A DNA stretch of 64,000 nt, from positions 1 to 64,000 of the forward strand of contig JAAYVD010000112.1 in the NCBI GenBank assembly GCA_012517355.1. Direction: 5' to 3'. A program made the position numbers and the translations under genes. Position 1 is the stretch's first letter. Each line of letters opens with the position of its first letter. This stretch comes from Candidatus Rifleibacteriota bacterium. Lineage in GTDB: Bacteria > Muiribacteriota > Ozemobacteria > Ozemobacterales > Ozemobacteraceae. Positions 25,256 to 36,037 of this stretch are shown in pieces. The notes beneath the pieces are model-generated. The model was given only the letters and a program-made list of their open reading frames with translations. It was not told the origin of the DNA and did not search any database.

Positions 25256-25299
25256 GCACGACCCCCCCACAAGTTCCTTTTTCAGGTCACAGTGGGTGA

Positions 25300-25328
25300 A
25301 TCGTAGCTTCGCCAAAAAATCTTGTCAA
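25300..25328 (-). promoter_or_regulatory. Promoter of the secreted unknown protein gene
   Basis: Minus strand TTGACA (25323-25328), 17-base spacer, TACGAT (25300-25305). The inferred start point near 25293 lies downstream of a possible longer start at 25315, which supports the ATG at 25255. Confidence 0.7.
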
Positions 25329-25637
25329 GCGCGCTTCTCAATGAGGTTTTGCCGAGTCCTCGGTTTCGCCAGGCTGGATACGTTGGGGAATGTCCTGTCC
25401 CTCCTCGCCATCAGGATTGACGGGCCGGTCCAGGTCGGTGCCTGGGTCAAGATCGACGGTCTCTCCGGGCGGATGACCGAGACGACCTGGCGACACACCG
25501 TCATCGAGACCCTCAAGTCCTCGCCATTCGCAGGCCCCGCGCCCCAGTCACACCGCGGAAGCCCGTCAGACCAGGATCTTGCCCACCTGGGATTCCCGAT
25601 GGGAGTGGGGGCCCGAAACCCCCGGGCCCGGGAAAAC

Positions 25638-25673
25638 GAGCGATGGCGGCATGGTTCCAGGGGAAGGGAATCG
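25638..25673 (+). repeat. Duplicated tract, copy 2 (non-coding)
   Basis: Same tract as at 24905-24940 (core GCATGGTTCCAGGGGAAGGG), about 0.73 kb away in the same orientation. Confidence 0.55.
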
Positions 25674-25692
25674 GCTTGGCGAGGCAAACCGG

Positions 25693-25724
25693 ACCCCCCA
25701 GCCCCTGGGACCGGGCTGGGGGGT
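25693..25724 (-). terminator. Strong hairpin after the OmpA-like gene
   Basis: Perfect 12-base stem ACCCCCCAGCCC / GGGCTGGGGGGT with an eight-base loop, about 40 bases after the minus-strand stop. There is no T-run, so intrinsic termination is uncertain. Confidence 0.4.
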
Positions 25725-25762
25725 GGTTCACCTGTGAAAGGGCCGGATTGGTCAGCGTTTGG

Positions 25763-26869
25763 TCATTGCACGAGGGTTTCGAACAGCACCCTCATGTTGG
25801 CATGGGCCGCCTTGGAATAGAGATCCTTCGGGGCCGCCTCGTGCGCCGCCGGCCGGTGTTCCCCGTAGCCGATGGTGGAGAGACGGTCGGCCGCCACGAG
25901 GCCCGTCCGGACGAGATAGTCCTCAACGGCGCGGGCCCGTCTCTCACTCAGGCTTTGGTTGTAGGCATCCGATCCGGAGGCGGAGGTATAGCCGGCGATG
26001 TTGACCTTGATGTCCGGATTGGCTTGGAGGATCCGGATACTCCGGTCCAGGATCGCCTTCGCCTCCTTGTTCAGGGAGGACTGATCGAAGGCGAAATGCA
26101 CGTCTTCAAAGGCCAGGACGAGCACCCTGGGTTCCGTTCTCGGGGTTTTCACCACCCGCCTGACCTTGTTCTCGACTTCCGGCAGCGGCCATTCCGACAC
26201 GAGAATGACCTCCTGCTCCGGCACGGGAGGGGGCGGTGCCGCTGGAGCCTTCGACGGGCCACCGAAAGCGAAGACGAGTTCGACGGTTGCGCTGTAGTTG
26301 TGAAAGCCGTTTTGAAAGACCTCCGAGACCATGTGATCCCTGAGATCGGCCCGGAGGGCCAAATCTCTGGAGAGCCAGTATTTGGCCCCCACCCCGAAAT
26401 CGACGGTGGCCATGTCCTTGTTGGAAAGGCTGGGACGAAAGTGGGTCGCGCCGACCCCGGCCACGACATAGGGTGCGAGTTTCCGGCCAGGCTGCAGATG
26501 GTAGAGGACGTCCAGATGATACAGGGTGAGATCGACCCGGTCGGTGGGACTCCGATACTGGCCTTTCCCGGTCCCGGTCCGGAGCTTGTCGTCAACCCGG
26601 CTCTTGATCTTCTCCACGGTCCCTTCGACGGTGATCCTTTTCGAAACGTTGTATCCCAGCCGGCCTCCATAGACCGAGCTGTCCTCCAGGTTGTGCTTCT
26701 TGTCGAAGAAGGCGCGGCCCACGAACGGGCTCACCTCCCAGGCTTTTTCCCGGCCATACTGCCTCGCCGGGTCCTCGGATGGATCCGTCCCGGCGGCCCA
26801 TACGGGCCCTCCTGGCACCAGCAGAGCGATGACGGCGATCAGCAGAACGTCCCATTTCGTGAGTTTCAT
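25763..26869 (-). CDS. OmpA-family outer-membrane protein (beta-barrel plus peptidoglycan-binding domain)
   Basis: 368 residues. Signal peptide (MKLTKWDVLLIAVIALL...VWA-AG), then an ~180-residue OMP beta-barrel (starts EVSPFVGRAFFDKK, ends VELVFAFG), a Pro-rich hinge and a C-terminal OmpA domain with NIAGYTSASGSDAYNQSLSERRA, where relatives bind diaminopimelate via the Asp and Arg. It should tether the outer membrane to peptidoglycan. The start at 26869 is preferred over 26893 because GAGGAAAC precedes it and the longer form adds a non-signal extension. Confidence 0.88.
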   Translation of the reverse strand: MKLTKWDVLLIAVIALLVPGGPVWAAGTDPSEDPARQYGREKAWEVSPFVGRAFFDKKHNLEDSSVYGGRLGYNVSKRITVEGTVEKIKSRVDDKLRTGTGKGQYRSPTDRVDLTLYHLDVLYHLQPGRKLAPYVVAGVGATHFRPSLSNKDMATVDFGVGAKYWLSRDLALRADLRDHMVSEVFQNGFHNYSATVELVFAFGGPSKAPAAPPPPVPEQEVILVSEWPLPEVENKVRRVVKTPRTEPRVLVLAFEDVHFAFDQSSLNKEAKAILDRSIRILQANPDIKVNIAGYTSASGSDAYNQSLSERRARAVEDYLVRTGLVAADRLSTIGYGEHRPAAHEAAPKDLYSKAAHANMRVLFETLVQ

Positions 26870-27782
26870 GCGTTGGATGTTTCCTCGTTTCATGATGGCG
26901 GTTTTTTTCTACCGTCCGGTCCAGGGCAAACGGACCGCAAAGCGGAGCTTCCGCGAGGTGAACGCGTCAGCGTTCACCTCGCCAGCAGAAAGGGTCCAGG
27001 GCCATCGGCCCTGGTGGGGTGAAGGGGCAAAGCCCCTTCGGCAAGCCTTTTTGCGGATCATTGTTTTTTTGGGGGCGGAGGAGCCGACCGTTCTGGTCCG
27101 CTGATCGCTCATGGTTGGGTGGACCCCTGCCGTGAATGAGGACGAAGTGAGGGAAGGGCTTCCCTGCCTGGGCCCGGGAGCGCGACGATCCTTGGCAGAA
27201 AGCCTCCTTTGTTGGGAGAGTGCGTGCCGCTCGGGGATACCCGTCAGGAAACGACCGGAACTTTCATCGGGCCATTGGATGGCAGGCCCACGATACCCAA
27301 TGGCGCCGCCATCGAGAAATCCCCGGTTGTTCCCGGTAAACTGCTGAGAAGTGACCAGTCGCGCTTCCTGGTGCCCGGGACCCGTTTCGCCCCAGAGGCG
27401 CAAGGATGCGGAAGGCGGACGGCCGGCGACTCCGGCCGAAAACCGCTCGAGAGGGAACCAGGGGCAAAGGGAAAACACCCGAACCCGTGGTTGCCCTCTT
27501 GCGGAACGTCAGGGGATGCGTCATTTCCCGCTGCCAGCCATGCTGGGAGCCGGAAGGGATGCATCCCCTGTTCCCGCATCGCTGAGCCGTGGTGAGGAGG
27601 CGTGCCGTCGTTTCCGGTTCTCTCTTTCCTCGCGTTTCGACGGTCGATCGGGAAAGGGCGGGAGGGAGGGAGCTCTGCCCGCCGGATCAGTCGTCCGCAG
27701 CCCGCTCGCCCGATCGGCCCGGCGGGCCATCGAGCGGGACCCGGGCCGGTCGGCAGGAGGCGGTTCGTGCTATCATCACGGT
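26870..27782. other. Hairpin-rich non-coding region (~0.9 kb)
   Basis: At least four consecutive hairpins lie within 26940-27030: GCGGA-GCT-TCCGC; a 13-base perfect stem at 26954-26983; CCAGGGCC-ATC-GGCCCTGG; GGGGC-AAA-GCCCC. T-rich runs follow (27045-27075). Further partial inverted repeats occur at 27410-27600. ORFs across the region on both strands look spurious. A TGC-TATCAT extended -10 at 27768-27776 may start transcription of the yihY-like gene directly at its ATG. Confidence 0.55.
26954..26983. repeat. Perfect 13-bp inverted repeat
   Basis: GCGAGGTGAACGC-GTCA-GCGTTCACCTCGC. It is the largest of a run of hairpins downstream of nothing coding on the plus strand and upstream of the minus-strand OmpA gene. 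Confidence 0.8.
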
Positions 27783-28700
27783 ATGAACACCCCCGACCAG
27801 GGCGCGAAAGGGTTCTTCCGGATTCCTGCCTGGGTCCGCGAGGCCTGGGCCATCGTCGAGCTGTTCGTCCGGCGGTTCAACGAAGCCTCGGCGATGGACG
27901 CCGCCGCCGCCATCGCCTACTACGCCATCTTTTCCCTGTTCCCGCTGCTGCTGCTCCTGTTGGCCCTGCACGGCTCGGTGCTGCAGAACATCGACGTCCA
28001 GAAACAGATCGTGGAGGCCGCCGACCATTTCTTCCCCGGTTCGCGCAACCTGGTCACCGAGAACCTGAACCAGATCGTGGTGCTGCGGGGGACGGTCGGG
28101 CTGATCGGCATGTTGACCCTCATCTGGTCGGCCACCAGCGTGTTCGCCGGCATCTCCCAGAACGTCAACCTGGCCTGGGCGCACGCCCCGCCCCGCCATT
28201 TCCTCATCGAGCGGCTTCTCGCCCTGGTGATGATCGCCAGTGTGGTGGTGTTCATGATCCTGTCGGTCGTCGTGTCGGCCGGGCTCCAGATCCTGACCGT
28301 CTTCTTCCCCGAGCCGGGCTCCGTTCTCGACGGCCCCTCCCGGGCCATGTACGGCCTTTTGCTGAAATCCACCTCGGTGTTCCTCCTGTTCCTCGCCTTC
28401 CTGGTCCTCTACAAATGGATCCCCAACACCGAGGTGCGCTGGCGCGAGGCCGCGGTGGGCGCGGTCGCCGCCACCCTCGCCTGGGAACTGACGAAGGCCG
28501 GCTTCATCTGGTATCTGAGCAGCGGCTGGTGCAGCTACCAGGTGGTCTACGGCTCGCTCGCGGCGGTCGTCGCCTTCCTGCTCTGGCTGTATCTCAGCAA
28601 CCTGATCGTGCTGGCCGGGGCCCACCTGTCGGCCGTCTGGGCCCGCCGCACCGCCCCCCCGCCCCTCTTCGGGGAGCCGCCGGACGAACCTGGCGATTAG
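27783..28700 (+). CDS. YihY/BrkB family inner-membrane protein
   Basis: 305 residues with six hydrophobic segments and the family motif AAAIAYYAIFSLFPLLLLLLA near residue 40, plus the later LWLYLSNLIVLAGAHLSA. YihY (once called RNase BN) proteins are widespread membrane proteins of unclear function; relatives have been linked to serum resistance. The start ATG has no near ribosome-binding site (AGGAGG is 21 bases upstream). The extended -10 just before it suggests a leaderless or very short-leader transcript. Confidence 0.9.
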   Translation: MNTPDQGAKGFFRIPAWVREAWAIVELFVRRFNEASAMDAAAAIAYYAIFSLFPLLLLLLALHGSVLQNIDVQKQIVEAADHFFPGSRNLVTENLNQIVVLRGTVGLIGMLTLIWSATSVFAGISQNVNLAWAHAPPRHFLIERLLALVMIASVVVFMILSVVVSAGLQILTVFFPEPGSVLDGPSRAMYGLLLKSTSVFLLFLAFLVLYKWIPNTEVRWREAAVGAVAATLAWELTKAGFIWYLSSGWCSYQVVYGSLAAVVAFLLWLYLSNLIVLAGAHLSAVWARRTAPPPLFGEPPDEPGD

Positions 28701-28728
28701 TCCTCTCGCAGGGATGGATCCACAGGAC

Positions 28729-28753
28729 GGTGGAAGGCAGGCCCCCTTCCACC
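28729..28753. terminator. Hairpin between convergent genes, possible bidirectional terminator
   Basis: Nine-base stem GGTGGAAGG (28729-28737) / CCTTCCACC (28745-28753) with a seven-base loop, between convergent genes ending at 28700 and 28880. No T-run. Confidence 0.4.
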
Positions 28754-28879
28754 CGAAGGTGGAACGGAGATGTTCACCGGAACCTGCGGAACCGATTCGA
28801 CCTCGTCCGCGGCCACCCGCGTGCCCCCGAGGGCATCCTTTTCCCGTCCGATGTCCCAGGTGCCAGGCTGGTCAGGGGT

Positions 28880-29992
28880 CTACGAGGGGTCCGGGGCTGG
28901 GTCCTGCCGCCAGAAGGCGGCGTAGCGACCGGCCACGAAGGCGGCCGACAGTTCGAGCAGGACGAGCAGGCGCAGGCTCGGCGGCGCCGCCGTCGCCGTC
29001 CACCACGATCCGGCGAGCAGCAGGGTGGACCAGGCGGGCAAGGCCAGATCGGCGACCACCGAGGGGGAAGGGGGCAAAAAGGCGGAAGCGACTCCGCAGG
29101 CCACCGACCCCAGCAGGAGCAGGGTCTCGGCCAGGGTGAGGCCACGCGGCACGTGCAACCACGCCCCCAGCAGACAGGCCGCCACCAGCAGGATGGCGAG
29201 GACGGCCGTCACCAGGGCGGCCTCACCGGCGGCGGACGGTACCGGTGGGAATCCGACCCGGTCCGGGGCCGGCTCCAGGAACGATGCGGCTTCGGCCGAG
29301 GCCGGGCCCCGGGGTGAGGCGGTTCCGGTCGAGGGCGGCCCCAGGAACGAGGCGGCCTCGGCCAAGACCGGGACCTGGGGTGAGGGGGCTCCGTTCGATG
29401 CAGATGTCAGGGGCGATCCGACCCGCTCGGAGCCCGGTGCCAGGATTGATGCCGCCCCACCCGAGACAGGCGGTACTGCCTGGACGCCACACTGTCCAGG
29501 ATGCTCCGGTCTCTGGCCGGGCTCCACCCCGCCCAGAGCCGGGGTTTCCGGCATGAGGGCGGGTCGGCCGGCCGCGCGGCCTTCTCCCCCCGGTCCCTGG
29601 CCGCGGGACGTTTCCGACCCGGCCCCTGGCCGACGGCCCACGAACGCGCACAGCCAGAGGCCGGTGATGGCGGCGAGGAGGGTGGGTCCGGAGCCGTCGG
29701 AGAGGGCGAACACCGCCAGCACGAGCAGGCTGCCGGCCCGGCCAGGCCCGGCCGGTGCGATGCCCGGCCGGACCCGCCGGAGGATGGTCCAGGTCGCGAT
29801 GGTCGCGGCGGCCACGAGCAGGGGCAGGAACGGCCAGTCGAGCAGGGCCGGCCGCCAGTCCACCGGGCCGGGAGTCCCCAGCCAGTCGGTCAACCACCCT
29901 CCCGGCTCGCCGGAATAGCGGAAGACGGAGGCCAGGCCCAGCAGCCCGGCCTGGGCCGGCCAGGCCGCCAGTCCGAGCACCTGCCGTTCCAT
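28880..29992 (-). CDS. Multi-pass membrane protein with a repetitive central linker
   Basis: 370 residues, unknown family. About four hydrophobic segments lie in the first ~125 residues and about five in the last ~120. The middle (~residues 125-245) is a low-complexity Pro/Gly/Ala/Ser-rich linker. It contains a degenerate repeat around EAASFLGPPSTGTASPRGPA, with spacings of 66 and 99 bp (multiples of 11 codons). I chose the ATG at 29992; the ribosome-binding site is weak and the frame is open upstream. The gene follows IDH on the same strand after 89 bases. Confidence 0.65.
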   Translation of the reverse strand: MERQVLGLAAWPAQAGLLGLASVFRYSGEPGGWLTDWLGTPGPVDWRPALLDWPFLPLLVAAATIATWTILRRVRPGIAPAGPGRAGSLLVLAVFALSDGSGPTLLAAITGLWLCAFVGRRPGAGSETSRGQGPGGEGRAAGRPALMPETPALGGVEPGQRPEHPGQCGVQAVPPVSGGAASILAPGSERVGSPLTSASNGAPSPQVPVLAEAASFLGPPSTGTASPRGPASAEAASFLEPAPDRVGFPPVPSAAGEAALVTAVLAILLVAACLLGAWLHVPRGLTLAETLLLLGSVACGVASAFLPPSPSVVADLALPAWSTLLLAGSWWTATAAPPSLRLLVLLELSAAFVAGRYAAFWRQDPAPDPS

Positions 29993-30081
29993 GCTGCCCA
30001 CGTCGCCCCCCCCTTCTCGCCGGCCGGGGGTGGAGCCGGTCGGCCCCACCCCCGTGGCATGGTCAGGACTGAGGTTCCCGG

Positions 30082-32806
<2,725 letters not shown>

Positions 32807-32840
32807 GGGGTTCCTCCGGGTGGATCGTTGGTCGGAGGGC

Positions 32841-32869
32841 ACCTTAGCACGAAAACGGCCAGACGTCAA
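32841..32869 (-). promoter_or_regulatory. Promoter of the HTH-IDH transcript
   Basis: Minus strand TTGACG (32864-32869), 17-base spacer, TAAGGT (32841-32846) with an upstream TGC (extended -10). Confidence 0.65.
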
Positions 32870-32870
32870 T

Positions 32871-32888
32871 TGCAATTCACAAATTGCA
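32871..32888. promoter_or_regulatory. Inverted repeat, candidate operator
   Basis: TGCAATT-CACA-AATTGCA, two seven-base arms, abutting the -35 box of the HTH-IDH promoter. It lies in an AT-rich spot amid very GC-rich DNA. The likely ligand is the winged-helix protein encoded downstream. Confidence 0.5.
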
Positions 32889-33075
32889 GTTCGTCAAAAA
32901 AAAGGACCTCCCCGACACCGGTTCGGGCCGGTTTCCCGGGAAACGGGAGCACCGGGGCGACGCCGAGGGCCGGTCGGCCCCAAGCCCAGGCCGGGTTGCC
33001 AGAGATTCTGACCGCTGGCCAGGCACCGCCCGACGGCAGGGAAAACGGGAAAGGCGGGGGAAGGGGCGACGGGGG

Positions 33076-33444
33076 TCACTCCCCTTTCTGCCGCTTGTAC
33101 CCGCACTTGCAGAGTTTCTTCGTGCCGAGGTGGCGGGCGCAGTTGGGGCAGAACTCGCTGAGCCGCTTTTTGGCCGCCTCGCGGGCTTCGAGCTCCTTCG
33201 CCTTTTTGAGGAACTCCTCGGGCGACATGGGGGAAAGAGGCTTGGCGGAAGGGGGTTCCTTCAGGTCCTCGACCTTTTCCGCATAGTCGGGGTTCTCCTT
33301 GAGGTAGGCCTTGACCGCGTCGGCCGGAGACAGCCCCTTCTTGTAGAGATGGATATAATCATAAAGGGGTTCCTCTTCGACCGTCTCGTTGAACAGGCGG
33401 ACGAACTCCGCCTCCCAGGCATCGATGTCCATGCGCTTGGCCAT
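33076..33444 (-). CDS. Small protein with C-terminal zinc ribbon
   Basis: 122 residues, no known family recognised. The first ~95 residues are acidic and helical (DAWEAEFVRLFNETVEEE..., PADAVKAYLKENPDYAEKVEDL). The C-terminus is a four-cysteine zinc ribbon (CPNCARHLGTKKLCKCGYK). It is divergently transcribed from the signalling operon, and both promoters sit in the 180-base gap. GAGGAGG precedes the ATG. Confidence 0.75.
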   Translation of the reverse strand: MAKRMDIDAWEAEFVRLFNETVEEEPLYDYIHLYKKGLSPADAVKAYLKENPDYAEKVEDLKEPPSAKPLSPMSPEEFLKKAKELEAREAAKKRLSEFCPNCARHLGTKKLCKCGYKRQKGE

Positions 33445-33523
33445 GCCAGGCCTCCTCGTTCCTGAACTGCCGTCCCCGGCCCGGTGACCGGCCCAGTCGG
33501 CGATGGGGTGCGATCCCGCAGGC

Positions 33524-33552
33524 AGGCTACCATCGCCGGAAGCGAGAGTAAA
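33524..33552 (-). promoter_or_regulatory. Promoter of the zinc-ribbon protein gene
   Basis: Minus strand TTTACT (33547-33552), 17-base spacer, TAGCCT (33524-33529). Confidence 0.5.
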
Positions 33553-33562
33553 GAAGGGTTTG

Positions 33563-33592
33563 GTGACATCGTCGGCAGGGTTCTGGTATGAT
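33563..33592 (+). promoter_or_regulatory. Promoter of the six-gene signalling operon
   Basis: GTGACA (33563-33568), 18-base spacer, TATGAT (33587-33592) with an extended -10 TGG. It lies about 30 bases before the first ATG, and no other promoter-sized gap is seen before 47216. Confidence 0.6.
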
Positions 33593-33624
33593 GCTGCCAA
33601 CCAATGATTGCCAAGGAGGCCGCC

Positions 33625-33954
33625 ATGGAATTCGAGGTCACGACCACCGAGGGACGCCGGATCATCGCCAGCAAGGGTGATGTGCTGCACACCTGCGCCG
33701 AGGAGTTCGCGCGCGTGATCCGCGAGCAGGTCGAGGAAGGCCACCAGGTGATCGTGCTCGATTTCAGCAAGGCCAGCATGATCGACAGCGCGGGCATCAG
33801 TTCCATCGTGGCCAACATCGGCCTGGTCAAGGAACGGAACGCCCGCATCATCCTCGGCGGCTGCAATCCGACCATCCAGAAGGTGTTCCAGTTGATCGGG
33901 TTCAAGCAGCATTTCGCCGTGACCGGTACCCTGGCCGAGGCCCTGAAGGCCTGA
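33625..33954 (+). CDS. STAS-domain anti-anti-sigma factor
   Basis: 109 residues, a single STAS domain. The canonical phospho-acceptor motif MIDSAGISSI is present (serine in DSAG). When dephosphorylated, such proteins bind an anti-sigma kinase and free its target. The RsbU-like phosphatase three genes downstream is the obvious activator; no kinase/anti-sigma gene is in the window. The start ATG at 33625 follows AAGGAGG; an in-frame ATG at 33604 lacks one. First gene of the operon. Confidence 0.93.
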   Translation: MEFEVTTTEGRRIIASKGDVLHTCAEEFARVIREQVEEGHQVIVLDFSKASMIDSAGISSIVANIGLVKERNARIILGGCNPTIQKVFQLIGFKQHFAVTGTLAEALKA

Positions 33955-33975
33955 CCGGAACGGAGGAGAAGCCGC

Positions 33976-35172
33976 ATGTTCGCCCTCAAAGGATTTTCCG
34001 AATCGGATTTCGAGGTGCTGCGCCGGTATCTGACCCGGCAGACGGCGACCAAGAACCAGGTGTTGATGGAGGCGGGGAAACCCGCGTTGCAGATGTTCCT
34101 CATCGAGGAAGGCTCGGTGAAGATCGTGCAGCGCCCGGCGAAGGATGCCGGCGACGACGTGGTGCTGGGGGCGGTGAAGGCCGGCGGTTTCTTCGGCGAG
34201 GAGGCGCTGCTCGGCGAGCAGCAGATCTACGCCAACACGGCGGTTTCCATGGAGAACACCACCCTGTTCACCCTGGGCAAGGAAGGCCTGCAGAAGCTGA
34301 TGGTCGAGGCGATGGGGGTCGGCACCAAGTTGCTGCTGGCGTTGACCAAGTCCTACCGCGAGGCCCTGGCCACCCCGGAGCAGATGGCGAAGGTGCTGAC
34401 CTTCTACAGCCCCAAAGGCGGAACCGGCTGCACCACGTTGGCGGTCAGCTTCGCGTGCCAACTGGCCCGGCTGCGCAAACGGGTGGCCTACATCGACGCC
34501 GACCTGCAGTTCGGCAACGTGTCGCTGCTGATCGGGGCCCCACCCGCGCTGCACCTGGCCCGCCTGATCCAGAAGGAGACCTCGCTGACCTTCGATCGCA
34601 TCAAGGGGTACCTCCATCGGAAGCACGAAGTCGACTTCCTCTTTTCCCCCGACCAGCCCCAGGAAGCCGAGATGATCTCGCGTTCCAACCTCAACCAGGT
34701 GCTGCAGGCGATCGGGCGCCAGTATGACTTCATCGTCGTCGACACCTCCTCCCAGATCGACGACCACACCCTCCTGCTGTGGGACATGGCCGACGTGCTG
34801 GCCCTCGTCACCAACGCCGACCTGCCGGGGCTGACCCGCATGCACCGGCTGTTCAAGGTGATGGGCCGGTTGAACTATCCCAAGGCCAAGTTCGCCTTGC
34901 TGGCCAACCGGTTCGGCGATGGCCAGGAGGCCTGCCTGGCGGAACTGCGCAAGCTGCCGGTGGGCCACGTGCAGACCCTGCAGGCAGACCACGCCAACGC
35001 CCAGGCGGCCGTCATCGCCGGCGTGCCGCTGGCCCTGCAGGCCCCGGCGTCGCCCGTCACCAAGGCCCTGGAGGAACTCCTCCGCTACCTGCTGGGCGAG
35101 GAGGCGATCGCCCGCTCGCAACAGAAGGGCGGCATCTTCTCGCGGCTGAAAACCCTGATCGCCGGCGCCTGA
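33976..35172 (+). CDS. cNMP-binding-like domain fused to a TadZ/CpaE-type ATPase
   Basis: 398 residues. Residues ~1-130 form a Crp-like cyclic-nucleotide domain (LIEEGSVKIV, GGFFGEEALLG). The usual phosphate-binding arginine is absent: the segment reads QQIYANTAV where RxA is expected. Residues ~138-380 form a ParA/MinD-superfamily domain with the deviant Walker A SPKGGTGCTTLA. The second lysine is replaced by Cys, as in TadZ/CpaE-type proteins that position pili or other machines at the pole. FIVVDTSS is the switch II region. It may link a cyclic-nucleotide-like signal to localisation. It starts 21 bases after the STAS gene behind GGAGGAG. Confidence 0.85.
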   Translation: MFALKGFSESDFEVLRRYLTRQTATKNQVLMEAGKPALQMFLIEEGSVKIVQRPAKDAGDDVVLGAVKAGGFFGEEALLGEQQIYANTAVSMENTTLFTLGKEGLQKLMVEAMGVGTKLLLALTKSYREALATPEQMAKVLTFYSPKGGTGCTTLAVSFACQLARLRKRVAYIDADLQFGNVSLLIGAPPALHLARLIQKETSLTFDRIKGYLHRKHEVDFLFSPDQPQEAEMISRSNLNQVLQAIGRQYDFIVVDTSSQIDDHTLLLWDMADVLALVTNADLPGLTRMHRLFKVMGRLNYPKAKFALLANRFGDGQEACLAELRKLPVGHVQTLQADHANAQAAVIAGVPLALQAPASPVTKALEELLRYLLGEEAIARSQQKGGIFSRLKTLIAGA

Positions 35173-35186
35173 GCTGAGGAACCACG

Positions 35187-36035
35187 ATGAACAAACAGCC
35201 GGAGGCGGTCGGGACGGCCGATCGGCCTCTGTCGCTCGGGCAGGGGGTCACCTGGGTCGGCTTCTGGGACTCCGAGGCCGGCCTGCGCTGCAATCCCTAC
35301 CTGGTCTGCGACGGGGACGAGGCGGTCCTGATCGACGGCGGCAGCCGCCCCGACTTCTCGACGGTGATGATGAAGGTCTTGCAGGCGGGGGTTTCGCCCC
35401 ACCAGATCAAGGCCCTCGTCTATTCGCATTTCGACCCCGACCTGTGCGGCAGCCTCCCCAACCTCGAGGACATGATTCGGCGCCCCGACCTGGTGCTGAT
35501 CTCGGCCGCTCCCAACCACATGTTCATCCGCCACTACTCGACCACCTCCCGGATGGTCTCCCTGGCGGAAACCGGGTTCCGGTTCCGGTTCGCCAGCGGG
35601 CGGGAACTGCGGTTCACCCCCACCCCGTTCGCCCACGCGCCGGGCAGCTTCGTCACCTTCGACACCGCCACGGCGATCCTGTTCACCGGTGATCTGTTCG
35701 GCAGCCCGGGAGCGGGCGACAGCATCTTCCTGTCCCTGACCCCCACCTGTCACACCGACCACGACCGGGCCCATTGCCCCGAAGGGCGGGGAACCTGCCC
35801 CCTCCATGACCTCGCCCGGTTCCACAAGCAGGTGATGCCTTCGACCCTGGCTTTGCGGCACGCGATGGCCACGGTGCGCACCATCCCCTTCAAGGCCCTG
35901 GCCCCCCAGCACGGGGCGGTCATCCGCGAGGAGAAGGACGCCGAACTGGCGATCCGGACCCTGGAGACGCTCGAGAACGTCGGGATCGACGGGGTGGTCG
36001 CGCAGGACCCGCAGTTGACCGACCGGAGTTACTGA
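35187..36035 (+). CDS. Metallo-beta-lactamase-fold protein of the diiron (ODP/flavodiiron-like) type
   Basis: 282 residues. Candidate metal ligands are H81, D83 and D85 (SHFDPDLCG), H150 (FAHAPG), D169 (FTGDLFGS) and H242 (PQHGAV). The HxDxD core with distal H/D/H resembles the diiron oxygen-binding ODP and flavodiiron families, but Asp replaces the usual Glu and Leu follows where His is common. A Cys-rich loop (residues 188-205: CHTDHDRAHCPEGRGTC) is unusual. ODP relatives sense oxygen or NO for chemotaxis or signalling, so this may be the redox sensor of the operon. It starts 14 bases after the ATPase gene. Confidence 0.82.
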   Translation: MNKQPEAVGTADRPLSLGQGVTWVGFWDSEAGLRCNPYLVCDGDEAVLIDGGSRPDFSTVMMKVLQAGVSPHQIKALVYSHFDPDLCGSLPNLEDMIRRPDLVLISAAPNHMFIRHYSTTSRMVSLAETGFRFRFASGRELRFTPTPFAHAPGSFVTFDTATAILFTGDLFGSPGAGDSIFLSLTPTCHTDHDRAHCPEGRGTCPLHDLARFHKQVMPSTLALRHAMATVRTIPFKALAPQHGAVIREEKDAELAIRTLETLENVGIDGVVAQDPQLTDRSY

Positions 36036-36037
36036 CC

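Larger units (their letters stand above)
25256..25762. other. Intergenic stretch with promoter, duplicated tract and strong hairpin
   Basis: Between two minus-strand genes. It holds the promoter of the downstream gene (25300-25328), the second copy of a ~36-base duplicated tract (25638-25673) and a 12-base stem hairpin after the ompA-like gene (25693-25724). Small frames here have no family resemblance; one would encode a KPIPFPWNHAAI peptide that only reflects the duplicated tract. Confidence 0.5.

Noticed and set aside
26909-27478. 189-residue minus-strand ORF in the hairpin-rich region
   Set aside because: Its C-terminal part simply translates the inverted repeats; no ribosome-binding site or family resemblance.
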